Shown here one piece after another: positions 34,954 to 43,637 of a stretch of 64,000 bases of DNA; position 1 is the first letter of the stretch; the number at the start of each line of letters is the position of its first letter. The DNA comes from Desulfogranum japonicum DSM 18378. Lineage in GTDB: Bacteria > Desulfobacterota > Desulfobulbia > Desulfobulbales > Desulfobulbaceae. The stretch lies in NCBI RefSeq assembly GCF_000429945.1, contig NZ_AUCV01000002.1, forward strand, positions 124,001 to 188,000, written 5' to 3'. The notes under the pieces are model-generated. The model saw nothing but the letters and a program-made list of their open reading frames with translations, had not been told where the DNA came from and ran no database searches. A program made the translations under genes and the position numbers.

Positions 34954-36051
34954 TTACCTGCTTTTTTCTATCTGTTTTTCAAACAAGCGCAGGTATTCTC
35001 CATAGCCTTCCTGGTCCAGGTCTTCAACTGGAATAAATCGTAATGCAGCCGAATTGATACAATACCTGAGTCCTGTAGGTTTAGGGCCGTCTGAAAATAC
35101 GTGCCCCAAGTGTGAATCGCCCTGTTTGCTTCGCACTTCTGTTCGCACCGTAAACAGGCTGCGGTCACTTTTTTCAACTATATTCTGCTGTTCGAGAGGC
35201 TGATAAAAACTAGGCCAACCAGTGCCTGAATCAAATTTTTCAAGTGAACTGAACAATGGTTCTCCTGAAACCACATCCACATAAATTCCTTGTTTTTTGT
35301 TATCCCAATACTCGTTTTTAAAAGGAGGTTCTGTACCATCATTCTGTGTCACTTCCCATTGTAGAGGGGTAAGTCGCTCACGCAAAGTTGAACTCTCAGC
35401 ACGTATCTCTTTGGGAATATTCTTCCAGGTTTTTTCAAGGAAATCGTCTCTGCCGGAACGTGAACGATAAAATTTATAACGGAGTGGATTTTTTTTGTAA
35501 TAATCCTGATGATACTCTTCTGCTGGATAAAATTCTTTGGCTTCCAAAATCGGAGTCACAACAGGTTCCTTAAAAATCCGTGACTTTTCCAGATTTTGTT
35601 TTGATTGTTCTGCCTGATGCTTTTGCTCCTGGTCATAATAAAAAATGGCTGTACTGTAACCATGCCCCCTATCTACAAACTGTCCTCCTGCATCAGTAGG
35701 GTTTACCTGCCGCCAATATACATCCAGCAACTTTTCATAAGGGACTTTTTGGGGATCAAACAAAATCTGAACCACTTCCAGGTGATCACCATCGTGATAG
35801 GTTTGGTACGTCGGATGAGCGGTAGTCCCTCCAGCATATCCTGAAATTACGGCATGCACACCATCCAGTTTTTCAAAGGGGGCTTCCATACACCAGAAGC
35901 ATCCACCCGCAAACATAGCTTTACTGAGATTGCTCTTTTTCATGGTCATCCTATCATCTTCTGTTGTTGTCGCATTGGAGAGTACCAGGAACCAAATCAG
36001 TAGAAAGAGAATACAACCTGTTCCTGCCATCAGTGAAGATCGGGATCTCAT
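34954..36051 (-). CDS. msrAB: Fused peptide methionine sulphoxide reductase MsrA-MsrB, membrane-anchored
   Basis: Repairs both S- and R-methionine sulphoxide in proteins. From the ATG at 36051 the product has 365 residues; a start at 36138 would add 29 residues before the hydrophobic anchor. The N-terminus is a signal anchor (about 9-26). The MsrA domain follows (about 43-200) with the catalytic GCFWC at 50-54. The MsrB domain (about 220-350) has GWPSFYQPL and the catalytic Cys in [11 protein letters not shown]. The zinc CxxC pairs of many MsrB are absent. An exported or periplasmic enzyme fits the leader. It is alone on the minus strand, preceded by a long spacer. Confidence 0.93.
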   Translation of the reverse strand: MRSRSSLMAGTGCILFLLIWFLVLSNATTTEDDRMTMKKSNLSKAMFAGGCFWCMEAPFEKLDGVHAVISGYAGGTTAHPTYQTYHDGDHLEVVQILFDPQKVPYEKLLDVYWRQVNPTDAGGQFVDRGHGYSTAIFYYDQEQKHQAEQSKQNLEKSRIFKEPVVTPILEAKEFYPAEEYHQDYYKKNPLRYKFYRSRSGRDDFLEKTWKNIPKEIRAESSTLRERLTPLQWEVTQNDGTEPPFKNEYWDNKKQGIYVDVVSGEPLFSSLEKFDSGTGWPSFYQPLEQQNIVEKSDRSLFTVRTEVRSKQGDSHLGHVFSDGPKPTGLRYCINSAALRFIPVEDLDQEGYGEYLRLFEKQIEKSR

Positions 36052-36381
36052 TACTATTCCTCCAAAATAACTGCTCACAGCACACCTGGTCTTTCCACCA
36101 TCCGACCTGGCTAGTGGATATGTAATACGCTGCACCACTGGCCTGTTTGGGACAATATCAGGTACTCTGTCACCAGTTACAGGTTCGGGAGAGTTGCAAA
36201 CCTGTCAGTCTCCCCCACGAGTAATTGCCCTCCCAGAAGGGCTTAGCTTTACATGTTATACTATGACCATTCTCATTCAGCTGGCAAGAGACTGGTATTA
36301 AGAATTACTCACAAAACAGGTGCGCAAATAAAATGTATAATAATTGCAGGGAGCTAAAATAGAAAAACTCTTAGTGAAGGG
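36052..36381. other. Spacer between msrAB and the hybrid kinase
   Basis: About 330 bp with no gene. It contains small hairpins such as CAGGTT/AACCTG (about 36180-36205) and GCCCT/AGGGC (about 36228-36243). AAGAGACTGGTAT (about 36287-36299) recurs identically at about 61812-61824. The hybrid-kinase end of the spacer is AT-rich. Confidence 0.5.
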
Positions 36382-38388
36382 TTACTTCTTTAAAGCGAGA
36401 TCAACGGCCGTTGCAATATCTGAAATGGTATAGGGTTTTAGAATATACGACTTTACGCCCATATCTATGGCATCCTGGATCCTTTCAGATGAGGCAAAAC
36501 CACTGGCAATAATAGCTTTCTGATCTGGATACAGCCTCAATATATGTTGATATGTCTCCAGGCCATCCATCCCGGGATCCATCAACATATCCAATAAAAC
36601 CAGATCCATAGGTTTGTGCATGAGAAATTCGAGAGCTTTTTCACCACTTTCTACGGTCTCCACCAAATACCCGAGATGGATAAAAATATCCTCGGCAATC
36701 ATCCGCTGGTTTTGAGAGTCATCAACCACCAGAACAGATTGCCCCTGGCCCATAATCGGCTTGTTGCCTGCTACATCTATTTTGCTGACAGTCTCCTTGA
36801 CTGCCAAAGGCAAAAGTATCGAAAAAGTCGTGCCCTCTCCCTCGGTACTGTTCACCGTGATAAGACCGTGATGATCCTCAACCGTACCCCACACCACCGC
36901 CATACCCAACCCTGAGCCGCTCAATCCCATAACTTTACTGGAATAAAATGGTTCAAAAATACGGTCAATAAACTGTTCGGGTATACCTACCCCCGTATCC
37001 TGAATGGTGACTTGCACGTAATCGCCAGAACGCCAATCCTTAAAACCAACAGGCTGTTTTTTCAGCCGCATTACCTGGCAGGAAATCACAATGTTACCTC
37101 CTTCTGGCATGGCCTCGGCAGCATTGGCAAGCAAATTCATCAGCATTTTTGAGAGATGTACAGGTGAACCAATCAATGGAAGGTCCTGTTCCGGTTTTTC
37201 AAAAATAATCTTAACATTGGGATGATTGACGAGCATCTCCAAACTCTCAGGACTCCGAAGATGATCCTTGATTAAATTCCCCAGTTCAACCCTCTCCTCT
37301 ACTTTTACCCCCCGCCTTGCCAAAGTCAGGAGATCCTGCACTATAGCTGCAGCCTTTGAACCCGATGTCTTTATGGCATTAAGCGGCTTATACAGGGGTG
37401 AATCTTCTGGCAAGGTGGCAAGGAGAAGATCCGGGTAGGTTACTATTCCGGAGAGGATGTTGTTCAAATCATGGGCCACACCGCCAGCAAGCGTGCCTAT
37501 TGCTTCCATTTTCTGTGCATGGGCGAGTTGTGCTTCCGCCGCTTTACGCTCTTCAATTTCCTCAATAAGTTGAGCATTGGTTTGACGGAGTTCTTCAGTT
37601 CGCTGATTAACCAGTTCTGTCAATTGATTGCGATGGCGATCAAGTTCATAGTCCCGCTTTTGTATCTGAGACAGCATATTGTTAAATCCATCAATCAATA
37701 CACCGAGTTCGTCCTCTCTTTCTTTTGTGACTCTGATACCATAGTGCTGCTCTGCACTGACAATCTGCATCCCTTCAACAAGGTTGAAAATCGGTTTGAT
37801 AAGCGAACGATTCAACCTGAAAGTAATAACCAGTCCGAGGACGAACAAGAGAACGCTGAAAACAAATAACATGACCGTGAAATACACGATTTGGGTCTGT
37901 ATTGGAGACAGATCTGCAAGAATACCTATATGACCTATGGTTTTGCCATTAAGCAAAACAGGACCGAATATGGAAAACCTATCGTTGGTAAATGCCTGAA
38001 TATGCTGATCATTATATTTCGAGGGAAGGGGTAAAACAGTACCGGACGTATTCGATTCTCCTTCTTCCGGTTTCCAGTTTTGTCGAGTGTATGTAGCGAA
38101 ACGTTTCTTATCTGCATCAAAAAGAATGGCTGCAAGTACACTATCTTCAGCTTCTAACGCTGAAAGAATTTCACCTGCTGTTTCCTGATCTTGAAATATC
38201 AGAGCAGCTGTACTGTTCGTGCCTGTTATTTGTAGCAATACTGTCATTTTATCCTGCACACTATGACGGAACGTAAGTACTTTTTCAACAGTAATAGCCA
38301 CAGCCATTATGCCGATAAGCAGTCCAGAGGTAATAATCACGATAACGGAAAGCTTACGGCTAATCGACCAGTCGAGAAAATGTTTCAT
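36382..38388 (-). CDS. Hybrid histidine kinase with CHASE8-like sensor, HAMP and receiver
   Basis: Membrane sensor kinase of 668 residues. It has a transmembrane helix (about 14-34), a periplasmic CHASE8-like sensor (35-165), a second transmembrane helix (about 167-190), HAMP (191-245), a coiled coil, and HisKA with phosphoacceptor His306 in GGVAHDLNNIL. A HATPase domain (about 410-530) with GSGLGMAVV follows, and a C-terminal receiver (552-665) with phosphoacceptor Asp600 and Lys651. It lies 9 bp after the YfiR-like gene and 613 bp after the TonB receptor stop, all on the minus strand, so it is the last gene of a TonB receptor - YfiR - kinase operon. No dedicated DNA-binding response regulator is nearby. 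Confidence 0.92.
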   Translation of the reverse strand: MKHFLDWSISRKLSVIVIITSGLLIGIMAVAITVEKVLTFRHSVQDKMTVLLQITGTNSTAALIFQDQETAGEILSALEAEDSVLAAILFDADKKRFATYTRQNWKPEEGESNTSGTVLPLPSKYNDQHIQAFTNDRFSIFGPVLLNGKTIGHIGILADLSPIQTQIVYFTVMLFVFSVLLFVLGLVITFRLNRSLIKPIFNLVEGMQIVSAEQHYGIRVTKEREDELGVLIDGFNNMLSQIQKRDYELDRHRNQLTELVNQRTEELRQTNAQLIEEIEERKAAEAQLAHAQKMEAIGTLAGGVAHDLNNILSGIVTYPDLLLATLPEDSPLYKPLNAIKTSGSKAAAIVQDLLTLARRGVKVEERVELGNLIKDHLRSPESLEMLVNHPNVKIIFEKPEQDLPLIGSPVHLSKMLMNLLANAAEAMPEGGNIVISCQVMRLKKQPVGFKDWRSGDYVQVTIQDTGVGIPEQFIDRIFEPFYSSKVMGLSGSGLGMAVVWGTVEDHHGLITVNSTEGEGTTFSILLPLAVKETVSKIDVAGNKPIMGQGQSVLVVDDSQNQRMIAEDIFIHLGYLVETVESGEKALEFLMHKPMDLVLLDMLMDPGMDGLETYQHILRLYPDQKAIIASGFASSERIQDAIDMGVKSYILKPYTISDIATAVDLALKK

Positions 38389-38397
38389 AGTACTGCG

Positions 38398-38949
38398 TTA
38401 TTTAACCAGTTTGGCGAGGCTAAGCAGTTTGGAGCTAATGGAAATTCCTGCAGGTTCTACGGCATCCGGATTAATTTCGATTTGAATGCGGTTGTGAATA
38501 TTCAAGAGATTTACCATACCACCCTGTTGGCAGAATTGCTTACTGTCACCAACGGTAAGTATAGGCAGGCTGTTGACACCAGGATTGGAGGTAAACCATT
38601 GTAGAACATAATTTTCGGAAATAAATAAAAGGTGAGGTTGCATGCGAAGAGCACTTTCTACATCTTCAAAATATACCATTTGGATGGGAAGTCCCCCCTT
38701 TTTCTCCCCTTTTACAGCCTCTTCAACGATTTCAGAGAAATACACATCTCCCAAAACGCCAATGGTAAACGTATTTCGGTTGTTCATGGTTTCCTGGGGC
38801 CAGGAAACAAAATGAATGAGATTATATAGAAACACGGCTTTTACATGCTCCTCCTCAGTTGCCCCATGCACATTCAGTGAAACTGACGTATGCAACAGCA
38901 TAACCAAAAAACTAGAAAAGAGAAGCAGCCTTCGCATTGGATACTCCAT
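38398..38949 (-). CDS. YfiR-like (DUF4154) periplasmic protein
   Basis: A 183-residue exported protein of the YfiR/DUF4154 family. A signal peptide (about 1-28) is followed by EEEHVKAVFLYNLIHFVSWP, the family opening, and a C-terminal LLNIHNRIQIEINPDAVEPAG. YfiR of Pseudomonas is a periplasmic repressor of the diguanylate cyclase YfiN; here the partner is probably the neighbouring hybrid kinase, which starts 9 bp later. A start at 38937 (Met5) is also possible. TonB receptor - DUF4154 - kinase operons recur in Gram-negative bacteria and their ligands are mostly unknown. Confidence 0.88.
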   Translation of the reverse strand: MEYPMRRLLLFSSFLVMLLHTSVSLNVHGATEEEHVKAVFLYNLIHFVSWPQETMNNRNTFTIGVLGDVYFSEIVEEAVKGEKKGGLPIQMVYFEDVESALRMQPHLLFISENYVLQWFTSNPGVNSLPILTVGDSKQFCQQGGMVNLLNIHNRIQIEINPDAVEPAGISISSKLLSLAKLVK

Positions 38950-39000
38950 GCCTTAAGAATCCTGCAGAGTGAAATGCATTGCCGTGACAATAACCATATC

Positions 39001-41070
39001 TTAAAATAAATACTGCATTTTCAATGAGAAAATTCTTGGTATTTCAGATATTTCAATACCTGATCTTTCTATAAATTCCACGTGCCCCTCATCAAAAAGG
39101 TTTTCAATATTCATACTAACCTGCAATGCTTCAGTGGGCTGCCATCCGCAACGAAGGTCGACGCGTAAATATTCTGACACGTTGTTGTCAAGTTCACTTA
39201 CATAATACACCTCGCTATCCAGGGAAACATTATGGGGCAAATCAATATAACTTCGTACGCTGAATTGATGATTAGGACTCAGATCCATGTCAGATGGCTC
39301 ACCTTCCAACACTTGATCTGTAAATTGGAGATCCATTTGCAACCATGAATATGCCGCAATGAATTTCAGCCATTCAACGGGTTTCCACGAAACCTGAAAT
39401 TCCAGGCCATATGTTTGTCCTTCTATGGAGTTGGAAATGATTTGGGGAATCACTAGATGAGGGGGATAGGGATTTGTCTCGACAAAATACGCCCCTAAAT
39501 CAGTTGATCTTAACTTGTCGTAATCATTGTAAAAAGCTGCAATGTCAAGGGAAAGGTCATGCAGTGGCTGCCATCTGTATCCTGCCTCATAAGCTATGAG
39601 TTCTTCTGAGTCAAAATTCTCATTACCGAGAAGACGTATGATCGACGGCATGCCACCTGAATTTGCTGTCAGAGCTTCGTGATCAAAAACCAGGCTACCA
39701 ATATTGCTACTGACCCCATAATCAACCCGTGACGGAGTATGTACAGCTCTGGAAACAGATGCCCAAAGCAAACGTTCAGCTGAAAATTTATATCTTGCTC
39801 TCATCGAAGGCTGAAACTCAAACCCCGAGTAGTCGTTATGTTCAAATTTAGAGCCAAGGGTTACCCAGAAGGTATCATCAATGAGCATGATATCATCCTG
39901 AATAAACGTGTTGAACAGATTATCCGTTTGACTGTCTGGTTCAAAGGACATGTTCTCTGTTTCAGTAAGCGAATCACTTGTAAGGCGATAGCCAACTCCC
40001 CAGACCACCTCATGCATCGTATGCGGATTCCAGTGATGTTTGAATTCCACATCAAGGGTATCTCTCGTTTCATCAATGACGTACTGGTCACGCTCGGTAT
40101 GATCGTAATACAATTGCAACTCTGCGGAAGAACGATGGGAAAAAGCATGATTCCAGCGTCCAAGAATATTGGTGCCACTATATTCTTCTGTTACCAGGGA
40201 TGTCTGTTCATAGGGTGCTTCCAGGTAACCGGAAAGGGTCAGCATGGCGTCGGCTTTACCTCGATATACATCACCTGTCACGGTGAAGGTATTCTCCTCA
40301 CCGCCATTCCATTGAGCAGTAAACCCTGAACGCAGCTGCTGCCAACCATCATATGCATCATCCCCCTGCTCTGTGGAATATTCGCTTCGATTGGAGGTCT
40401 TGGCATATACTCGGTAATATCCTCTATCGCCAATCTGCCCTCCATATCTTGCAGCAGCAGTTGGCTGATCTATGTTTCCGACTTCGGCCACAAGCAAGGC
40501 GCCCTGTGTGTCTTCAGGTTTTTTAGTAATTATATTGATAACGCCATTAACAGCGTTGGCTCCCCAGACAGTCGCGCCCGGCCCCCGTATTATTTCGATA
40601 CGTTCAATATCTTCTATCATGGTATCCTGGCCATTCCAGTATACACCTGAAAACAAGGGAGTATACACGCTCCGGCCATCTATGAGTACAAGCAGCTTAT
40701 TGGAAAAATAATCAGCAAATCCACGAGAAGATATTGCCCACCTGTTGGCATCCAGGTGGGAAACCTGAATACCAGGTGCCAGACGCAAGGCATCCGGCAA
40801 GGTGCGTATACCTGCTCTTTGCAGATCTTCCTGGGTGATAACTGTCACAGCTGCGGCAGCATCAAATAATTGCTCGGACCTTTTGGAAACCGAAACAATT
40901 TCAGTTTGCAGGAGTTGTTCAATACTCAAACTTTTAAGATAGGAAAGAGTCTCTGTATCAGCAGGCTCAGAACCAGATACATTGGCAGGAAACAAAATCG
41001 GCACACCTGCGCAAAACATTGATACAGTAAGAAAACTGCAAGAAAACAATGCATTACAGAGGTTTTTCAA
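39001..41070 (-). CDS. TonB-dependent outer-membrane receptor
   Basis: Imports a large or scarce substrate with energy from TonB. The 689 residues include a signal peptide (about 1-33), a Ton-box-like region (EIVSVSKRSEQ), the plug domain (about 60-180) with PDALRLAPGIQV and ERIEIIRGPGATVWGANAVNGVINIITK, and a 22-strand barrel ending in FSLKMQYLF. Cobalamin or siderophore specificity cannot be read from the sequence; no riboswitch or Fur box was recognised upstream. It is the first gene of an operon with the YfiR-like and hybrid kinase genes (51-bp and 9-bp gaps), which suggests that a surface signal or its substrate feeds the kinase. Confidence 0.93.
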   Translation of the reverse strand: MKNLCNALFSCSFLTVSMFCAGVPILFPANVSGSEPADTETLSYLKSLSIEQLLQTEIVSVSKRSEQLFDAAAAVTVITQEDLQRAGIRTLPDALRLAPGIQVSHLDANRWAISSRGFADYFSNKLLVLIDGRSVYTPLFSGVYWNGQDTMIEDIERIEIIRGPGATVWGANAVNGVINIITKKPEDTQGALLVAEVGNIDQPTAAARYGGQIGDRGYYRVYAKTSNRSEYSTEQGDDAYDGWQQLRSGFTAQWNGGEENTFTVTGDVYRGKADAMLTLSGYLEAPYEQTSLVTEEYSGTNILGRWNHAFSHRSSAELQLYYDHTERDQYVIDETRDTLDVEFKHHWNPHTMHEVVWGVGYRLTSDSLTETENMSFEPDSQTDNLFNTFIQDDIMLIDDTFWVTLGSKFEHNDYSGFEFQPSMRARYKFSAERLLWASVSRAVHTPSRVDYGVSSNIGSLVFDHEALTANSGGMPSIIRLLGNENFDSEELIAYEAGYRWQPLHDLSLDIAAFYNDYDKLRSTDLGAYFVETNPYPPHLVIPQIISNSIEGQTYGLEFQVSWKPVEWLKFIAAYSWLQMDLQFTDQVLEGEPSDMDLSPNHQFSVRSYIDLPHNVSLDSEVYYVSELDNNVSEYLRVDLRCGWQPTEALQVSMNIENLFDEGHVEFIERSGIEISEIPRIFSLKMQYLF

Positions 41071-41615
41071 GGGGTTTCCTCCTTGACCGTTAGAAAATTT
41101 TTATTATCACATGTAACATGTCGGTCATTACTGCGTACTTTTGTAGATACTGATCGGAAATCAGCATCATGTGGAGAGGTGAAACATAACTTTAACAATA
41201 TTGTAGCAAGCTACCATCAACTGTCAAAATCTATATAGCCTGAACCCCTGATACCTCAGGTATATTTTATACCATAGACAGTTATTATCAAAAAAAACTA
41301 TGACCAATTGATCACAGACATTCCACAAAGCCTCTCGCCGGCCCCTTATCTCTTTGAACAAACGTTATTTCATGCATGGGCAGGCTAACGGAGTCTGCGC
41401 TTACCTGCAAAATAATCACGCTTGTCCAGATAGGCGGTGCCTGTGATCAGTTACAGGTCGGAGCTGAGTGGAACCAAGAAAATTCAAACTCCGTGGTTAG
41501 TTACGACAGTGGGGGCACAAAGTGAGTAAGGACTGCGGTGAAGTACTCCCTTGGAAGTACTCCAAGGGAGATATGAAAAAGGTTTTATTCAGTCAAAGAA
41601 TGCCTGCTGCTCCTG
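41071..41615. other. Upstream region of the TonB receptor operon
   Basis: About 545 bp without a gene. At 41251-41263 lies ATACCTCAGGTAT, a perfect 13-bp palindrome with one central base, overlapped by GGTATA-TTT-TATACC (41259-41273), giving alternating ATACC/GGTAT half-sites. The parC-proximal end has a repeat-palindrome unit, described separately. No small ORF or riboswitch is recognised. Confidence 0.55.
41540..41570. repeat. Palindrome with direct repeats downstream of parC
   Basis: CTCCCTTGG (41546-41554) and CCAAGGGAG (41562-41570) form a 9-bp hairpin, and GAAGTACTCC occurs twice (41540-41549 and 41554-41563). It lies 46 bp past the parC stop. It could help 3-prime-end formation or be a REP-like unit. 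Confidence 0.5.
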
Positions 41616-43637
41616 TCATTTTTTATCGTTTTCTGAAGGATAATTTTGAAATCCAGGAAGTTCAGGGATAACGGGCTCCTGTTGCACTGGTTTTCCAGTA
41701 GCATCACTTACCCTGCGAACTACTCTGGTGGATATACGCTTACCTTTTGCAGCAGCCCCTTTGATCATGTAGTCGCTGAAATCGATATCAAGGCTGTTAT
41801 ATTTGGCCCGTGAAGAAGGGACTAAATTTATCCTGGCTCGAATTTCATCATTGCCGGTTTTCAAAAAAAGTATTGCGGAACGATTGTGCTCTTCAAAAAG
41901 ATGATACTCCCTGTTCAGGATGAACTTAGGGGTTGCAAATCGTTTGACATAGCACATATTCTCCAGACCATTACGATAAATAATATTAAACGTAACCTCT
42001 GGATCTACGAGATCCATATACAACAGCTCGCTGCCGACAAATATTTTTTCCTGTACATTGATGACTTTATACAACCCTGATTTGAAGATAAGCAGAACAC
42101 GGTCATATTCTGAACAACTAATTTCCAGATCGTTCTGCGGATCCTCAACTTTGAGCTTATGGCCGATGAAACCTGTTCCACTCTGATACACCAGTTGAAG
42201 GTTCGCCAGAGCAGCTGAACGTGCATCCACCTCGTTAAGGGTGTTCAACTCACTGATTCTTGGGTGTGCCTCACCGTATTTTTCCTTGATATCAGAGATA
42301 TACCCAATGGTGAAGCCAACCATATCTTTGAGTTTGTTTTTTACTGACCGAATGTTTTTTTCAATCTCCCGCAACTCTTTCTGCTGTTTGTTGATATCGT
42401 AACGAGAGATTCGACGAATCTTAATTTCCAGAAGACGCTCAATATCTTCTTTGCTTACCGCCCGTTTAAGTTCATCTGCAAACGGTTTGAGCCCCTCATC
42501 AACAGCTTTGACCACATCCTGATATTTAGTCTGCTCTTCAATCTTTTTATAGATACGTTCCTCAATAAAAATCTGCTCCAGTTTCCTGGCATGCCATTTT
42601 TCCTGCAATTTGCCTAATTCAAGTTCCAGTTCCTTACGCAGATTTTCCAGCAGCATGTCAGTATTACGTTTGAGCACGTCTTCCACCTGCATCTGCTGCG
42701 GCATGTTATTTACAATGGTAACCAGAGACGGAGAAATACTGATCTCGCAATCTGTAAACGCATACAACGCATCAATGGTTTCATCGGCATGCACGCCTCT
42801 GGAAAGCTTAATCTCTACCTCGACTTTCTCTGCAGTATAGTCGTTGATCGAGGCAATTTTCAGTTTTCCGGCCTTGGCTGCCCTTTCCACTGAATCAATC
42901 AACCCTTGGGTCGTAATATTATACGGAATTTCGGTTATCAGGATAGTCTTATCATCTGGCATTTCCAATCGTGCCCGACAACGAATACGCCCATTACCAT
43001 GGTCATAGTCACTGACATCGAGAAGCCCCCCTTTTGGGAAGTCTGGGTATAAGGTAAATTCCTTATTCTGTAGATAATCAATCTGAGCCTGCAGTAATTC
43101 ATTGAAGTTATGGGGCATGATTTTCGTTGCCATCCCCACAGCAATCCCCTCAGCTCCCATGAGAAGCAGTAGGGGAATCTTGACCGGTAAGGTCACAGGT
43201 TCCTGCATACGCCCATCATAGGAATCAATGAATTCTGTCAGTTCCTTATTGAACAGTGTTTCCCTGGCAAGCGGAGAGAGTCTACACTCTATATATCTGG
43301 CAGCCGAGGCCTGATCACCGGTGTAAATATTTCCAAAGTTTCCCTGGCGATCAATCAGAAAACCTTTATTCGCCAGGTTGACTAAAGCTGCAAAAATGGA
43401 TTGATCCCCATGGGGATGGAGTTTCATGGTCTCCCCTACTACGTTGGCGACTTTATGATATCGCCCGTCATCCATATTATGTAGAGTTTGCAGGATTCGT
43501 CGTTGTACAGGTTTAAGACCATCATCTACATCTGGAATAGCTCTTTCCCGGATAACATATGAAGTATATTCAAGAAAGTTTCCATCAAAAAGCTGGTGCA
43601 GTTTACCGTGCTGTCGTTCTGTTGATGTTTCGCTCAT
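41616..43637 (-). CDS. parC: DNA topoisomerase IV subunit A (ParC type)
   Basis: Cuts and rejoins DNA with ParE to unlink sister chromosomes. The 673 residues show the breakage-reunion domain: YVIRERAIPDVDDGLKPVQRRI (27-48), a basic-acidic KLHPHGDQSIFAA (72-84) and the catalytic Tyr115 in ARYIECRL. The C-terminal region is shorter than in E. coli ParC and lacks the GyrA box, which argues for topoisomerase IV rather than gyrase. An internal coiled-coil region (about 330-440) is long. The ParE gene ends 4 bp inside its start, so the two are coupled. Confidence 0.92.
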   Translation of the reverse strand: MSETSTERQHGKLHQLFDGNFLEYTSYVIRERAIPDVDDGLKPVQRRILQTLHNMDDGRYHKVANVVGETMKLHPHGDQSIFAALVNLANKGFLIDRQGNFGNIYTGDQASAARYIECRLSPLARETLFNKELTEFIDSYDGRMQEPVTLPVKIPLLLLMGAEGIAVGMATKIMPHNFNELLQAQIDYLQNKEFTLYPDFPKGGLLDVSDYDHGNGRIRCRARLEMPDDKTILITEIPYNITTQGLIDSVERAAKAGKLKIASINDYTAEKVEVEIKLSRGVHADETIDALYAFTDCEISISPSLVTIVNNMPQQMQVEDVLKRNTDMLLENLRKELELELGKLQEKWHARKLEQIFIEERIYKKIEEQTKYQDVVKAVDEGLKPFADELKRAVSKEDIERLLEIKIRRISRYDINKQQKELREIEKNIRSVKNKLKDMVGFTIGYISDIKEKYGEAHPRISELNTLNEVDARSAALANLQLVYQSGTGFIGHKLKVEDPQNDLEISCSEYDRVLLIFKSGLYKVINVQEKIFVGSELLYMDLVDPEVTFNIIYRNGLENMCYVKRFATPKFILNREYHLFEEHNRSAILFLKTGNDEIRARINLVPSSRAKYNSLDIDFSDYMIKGAAAKGKRISTRVVRRVSDATGKPVQQEPVIPELPGFQNYPSENDKK

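Noticed and set aside
41071-41615. Cobalamin riboswitch upstream of the TonB receptor
   Set aside because: No B12-box-like conserved core or large aptamer helices could be seen; only small palindromes.
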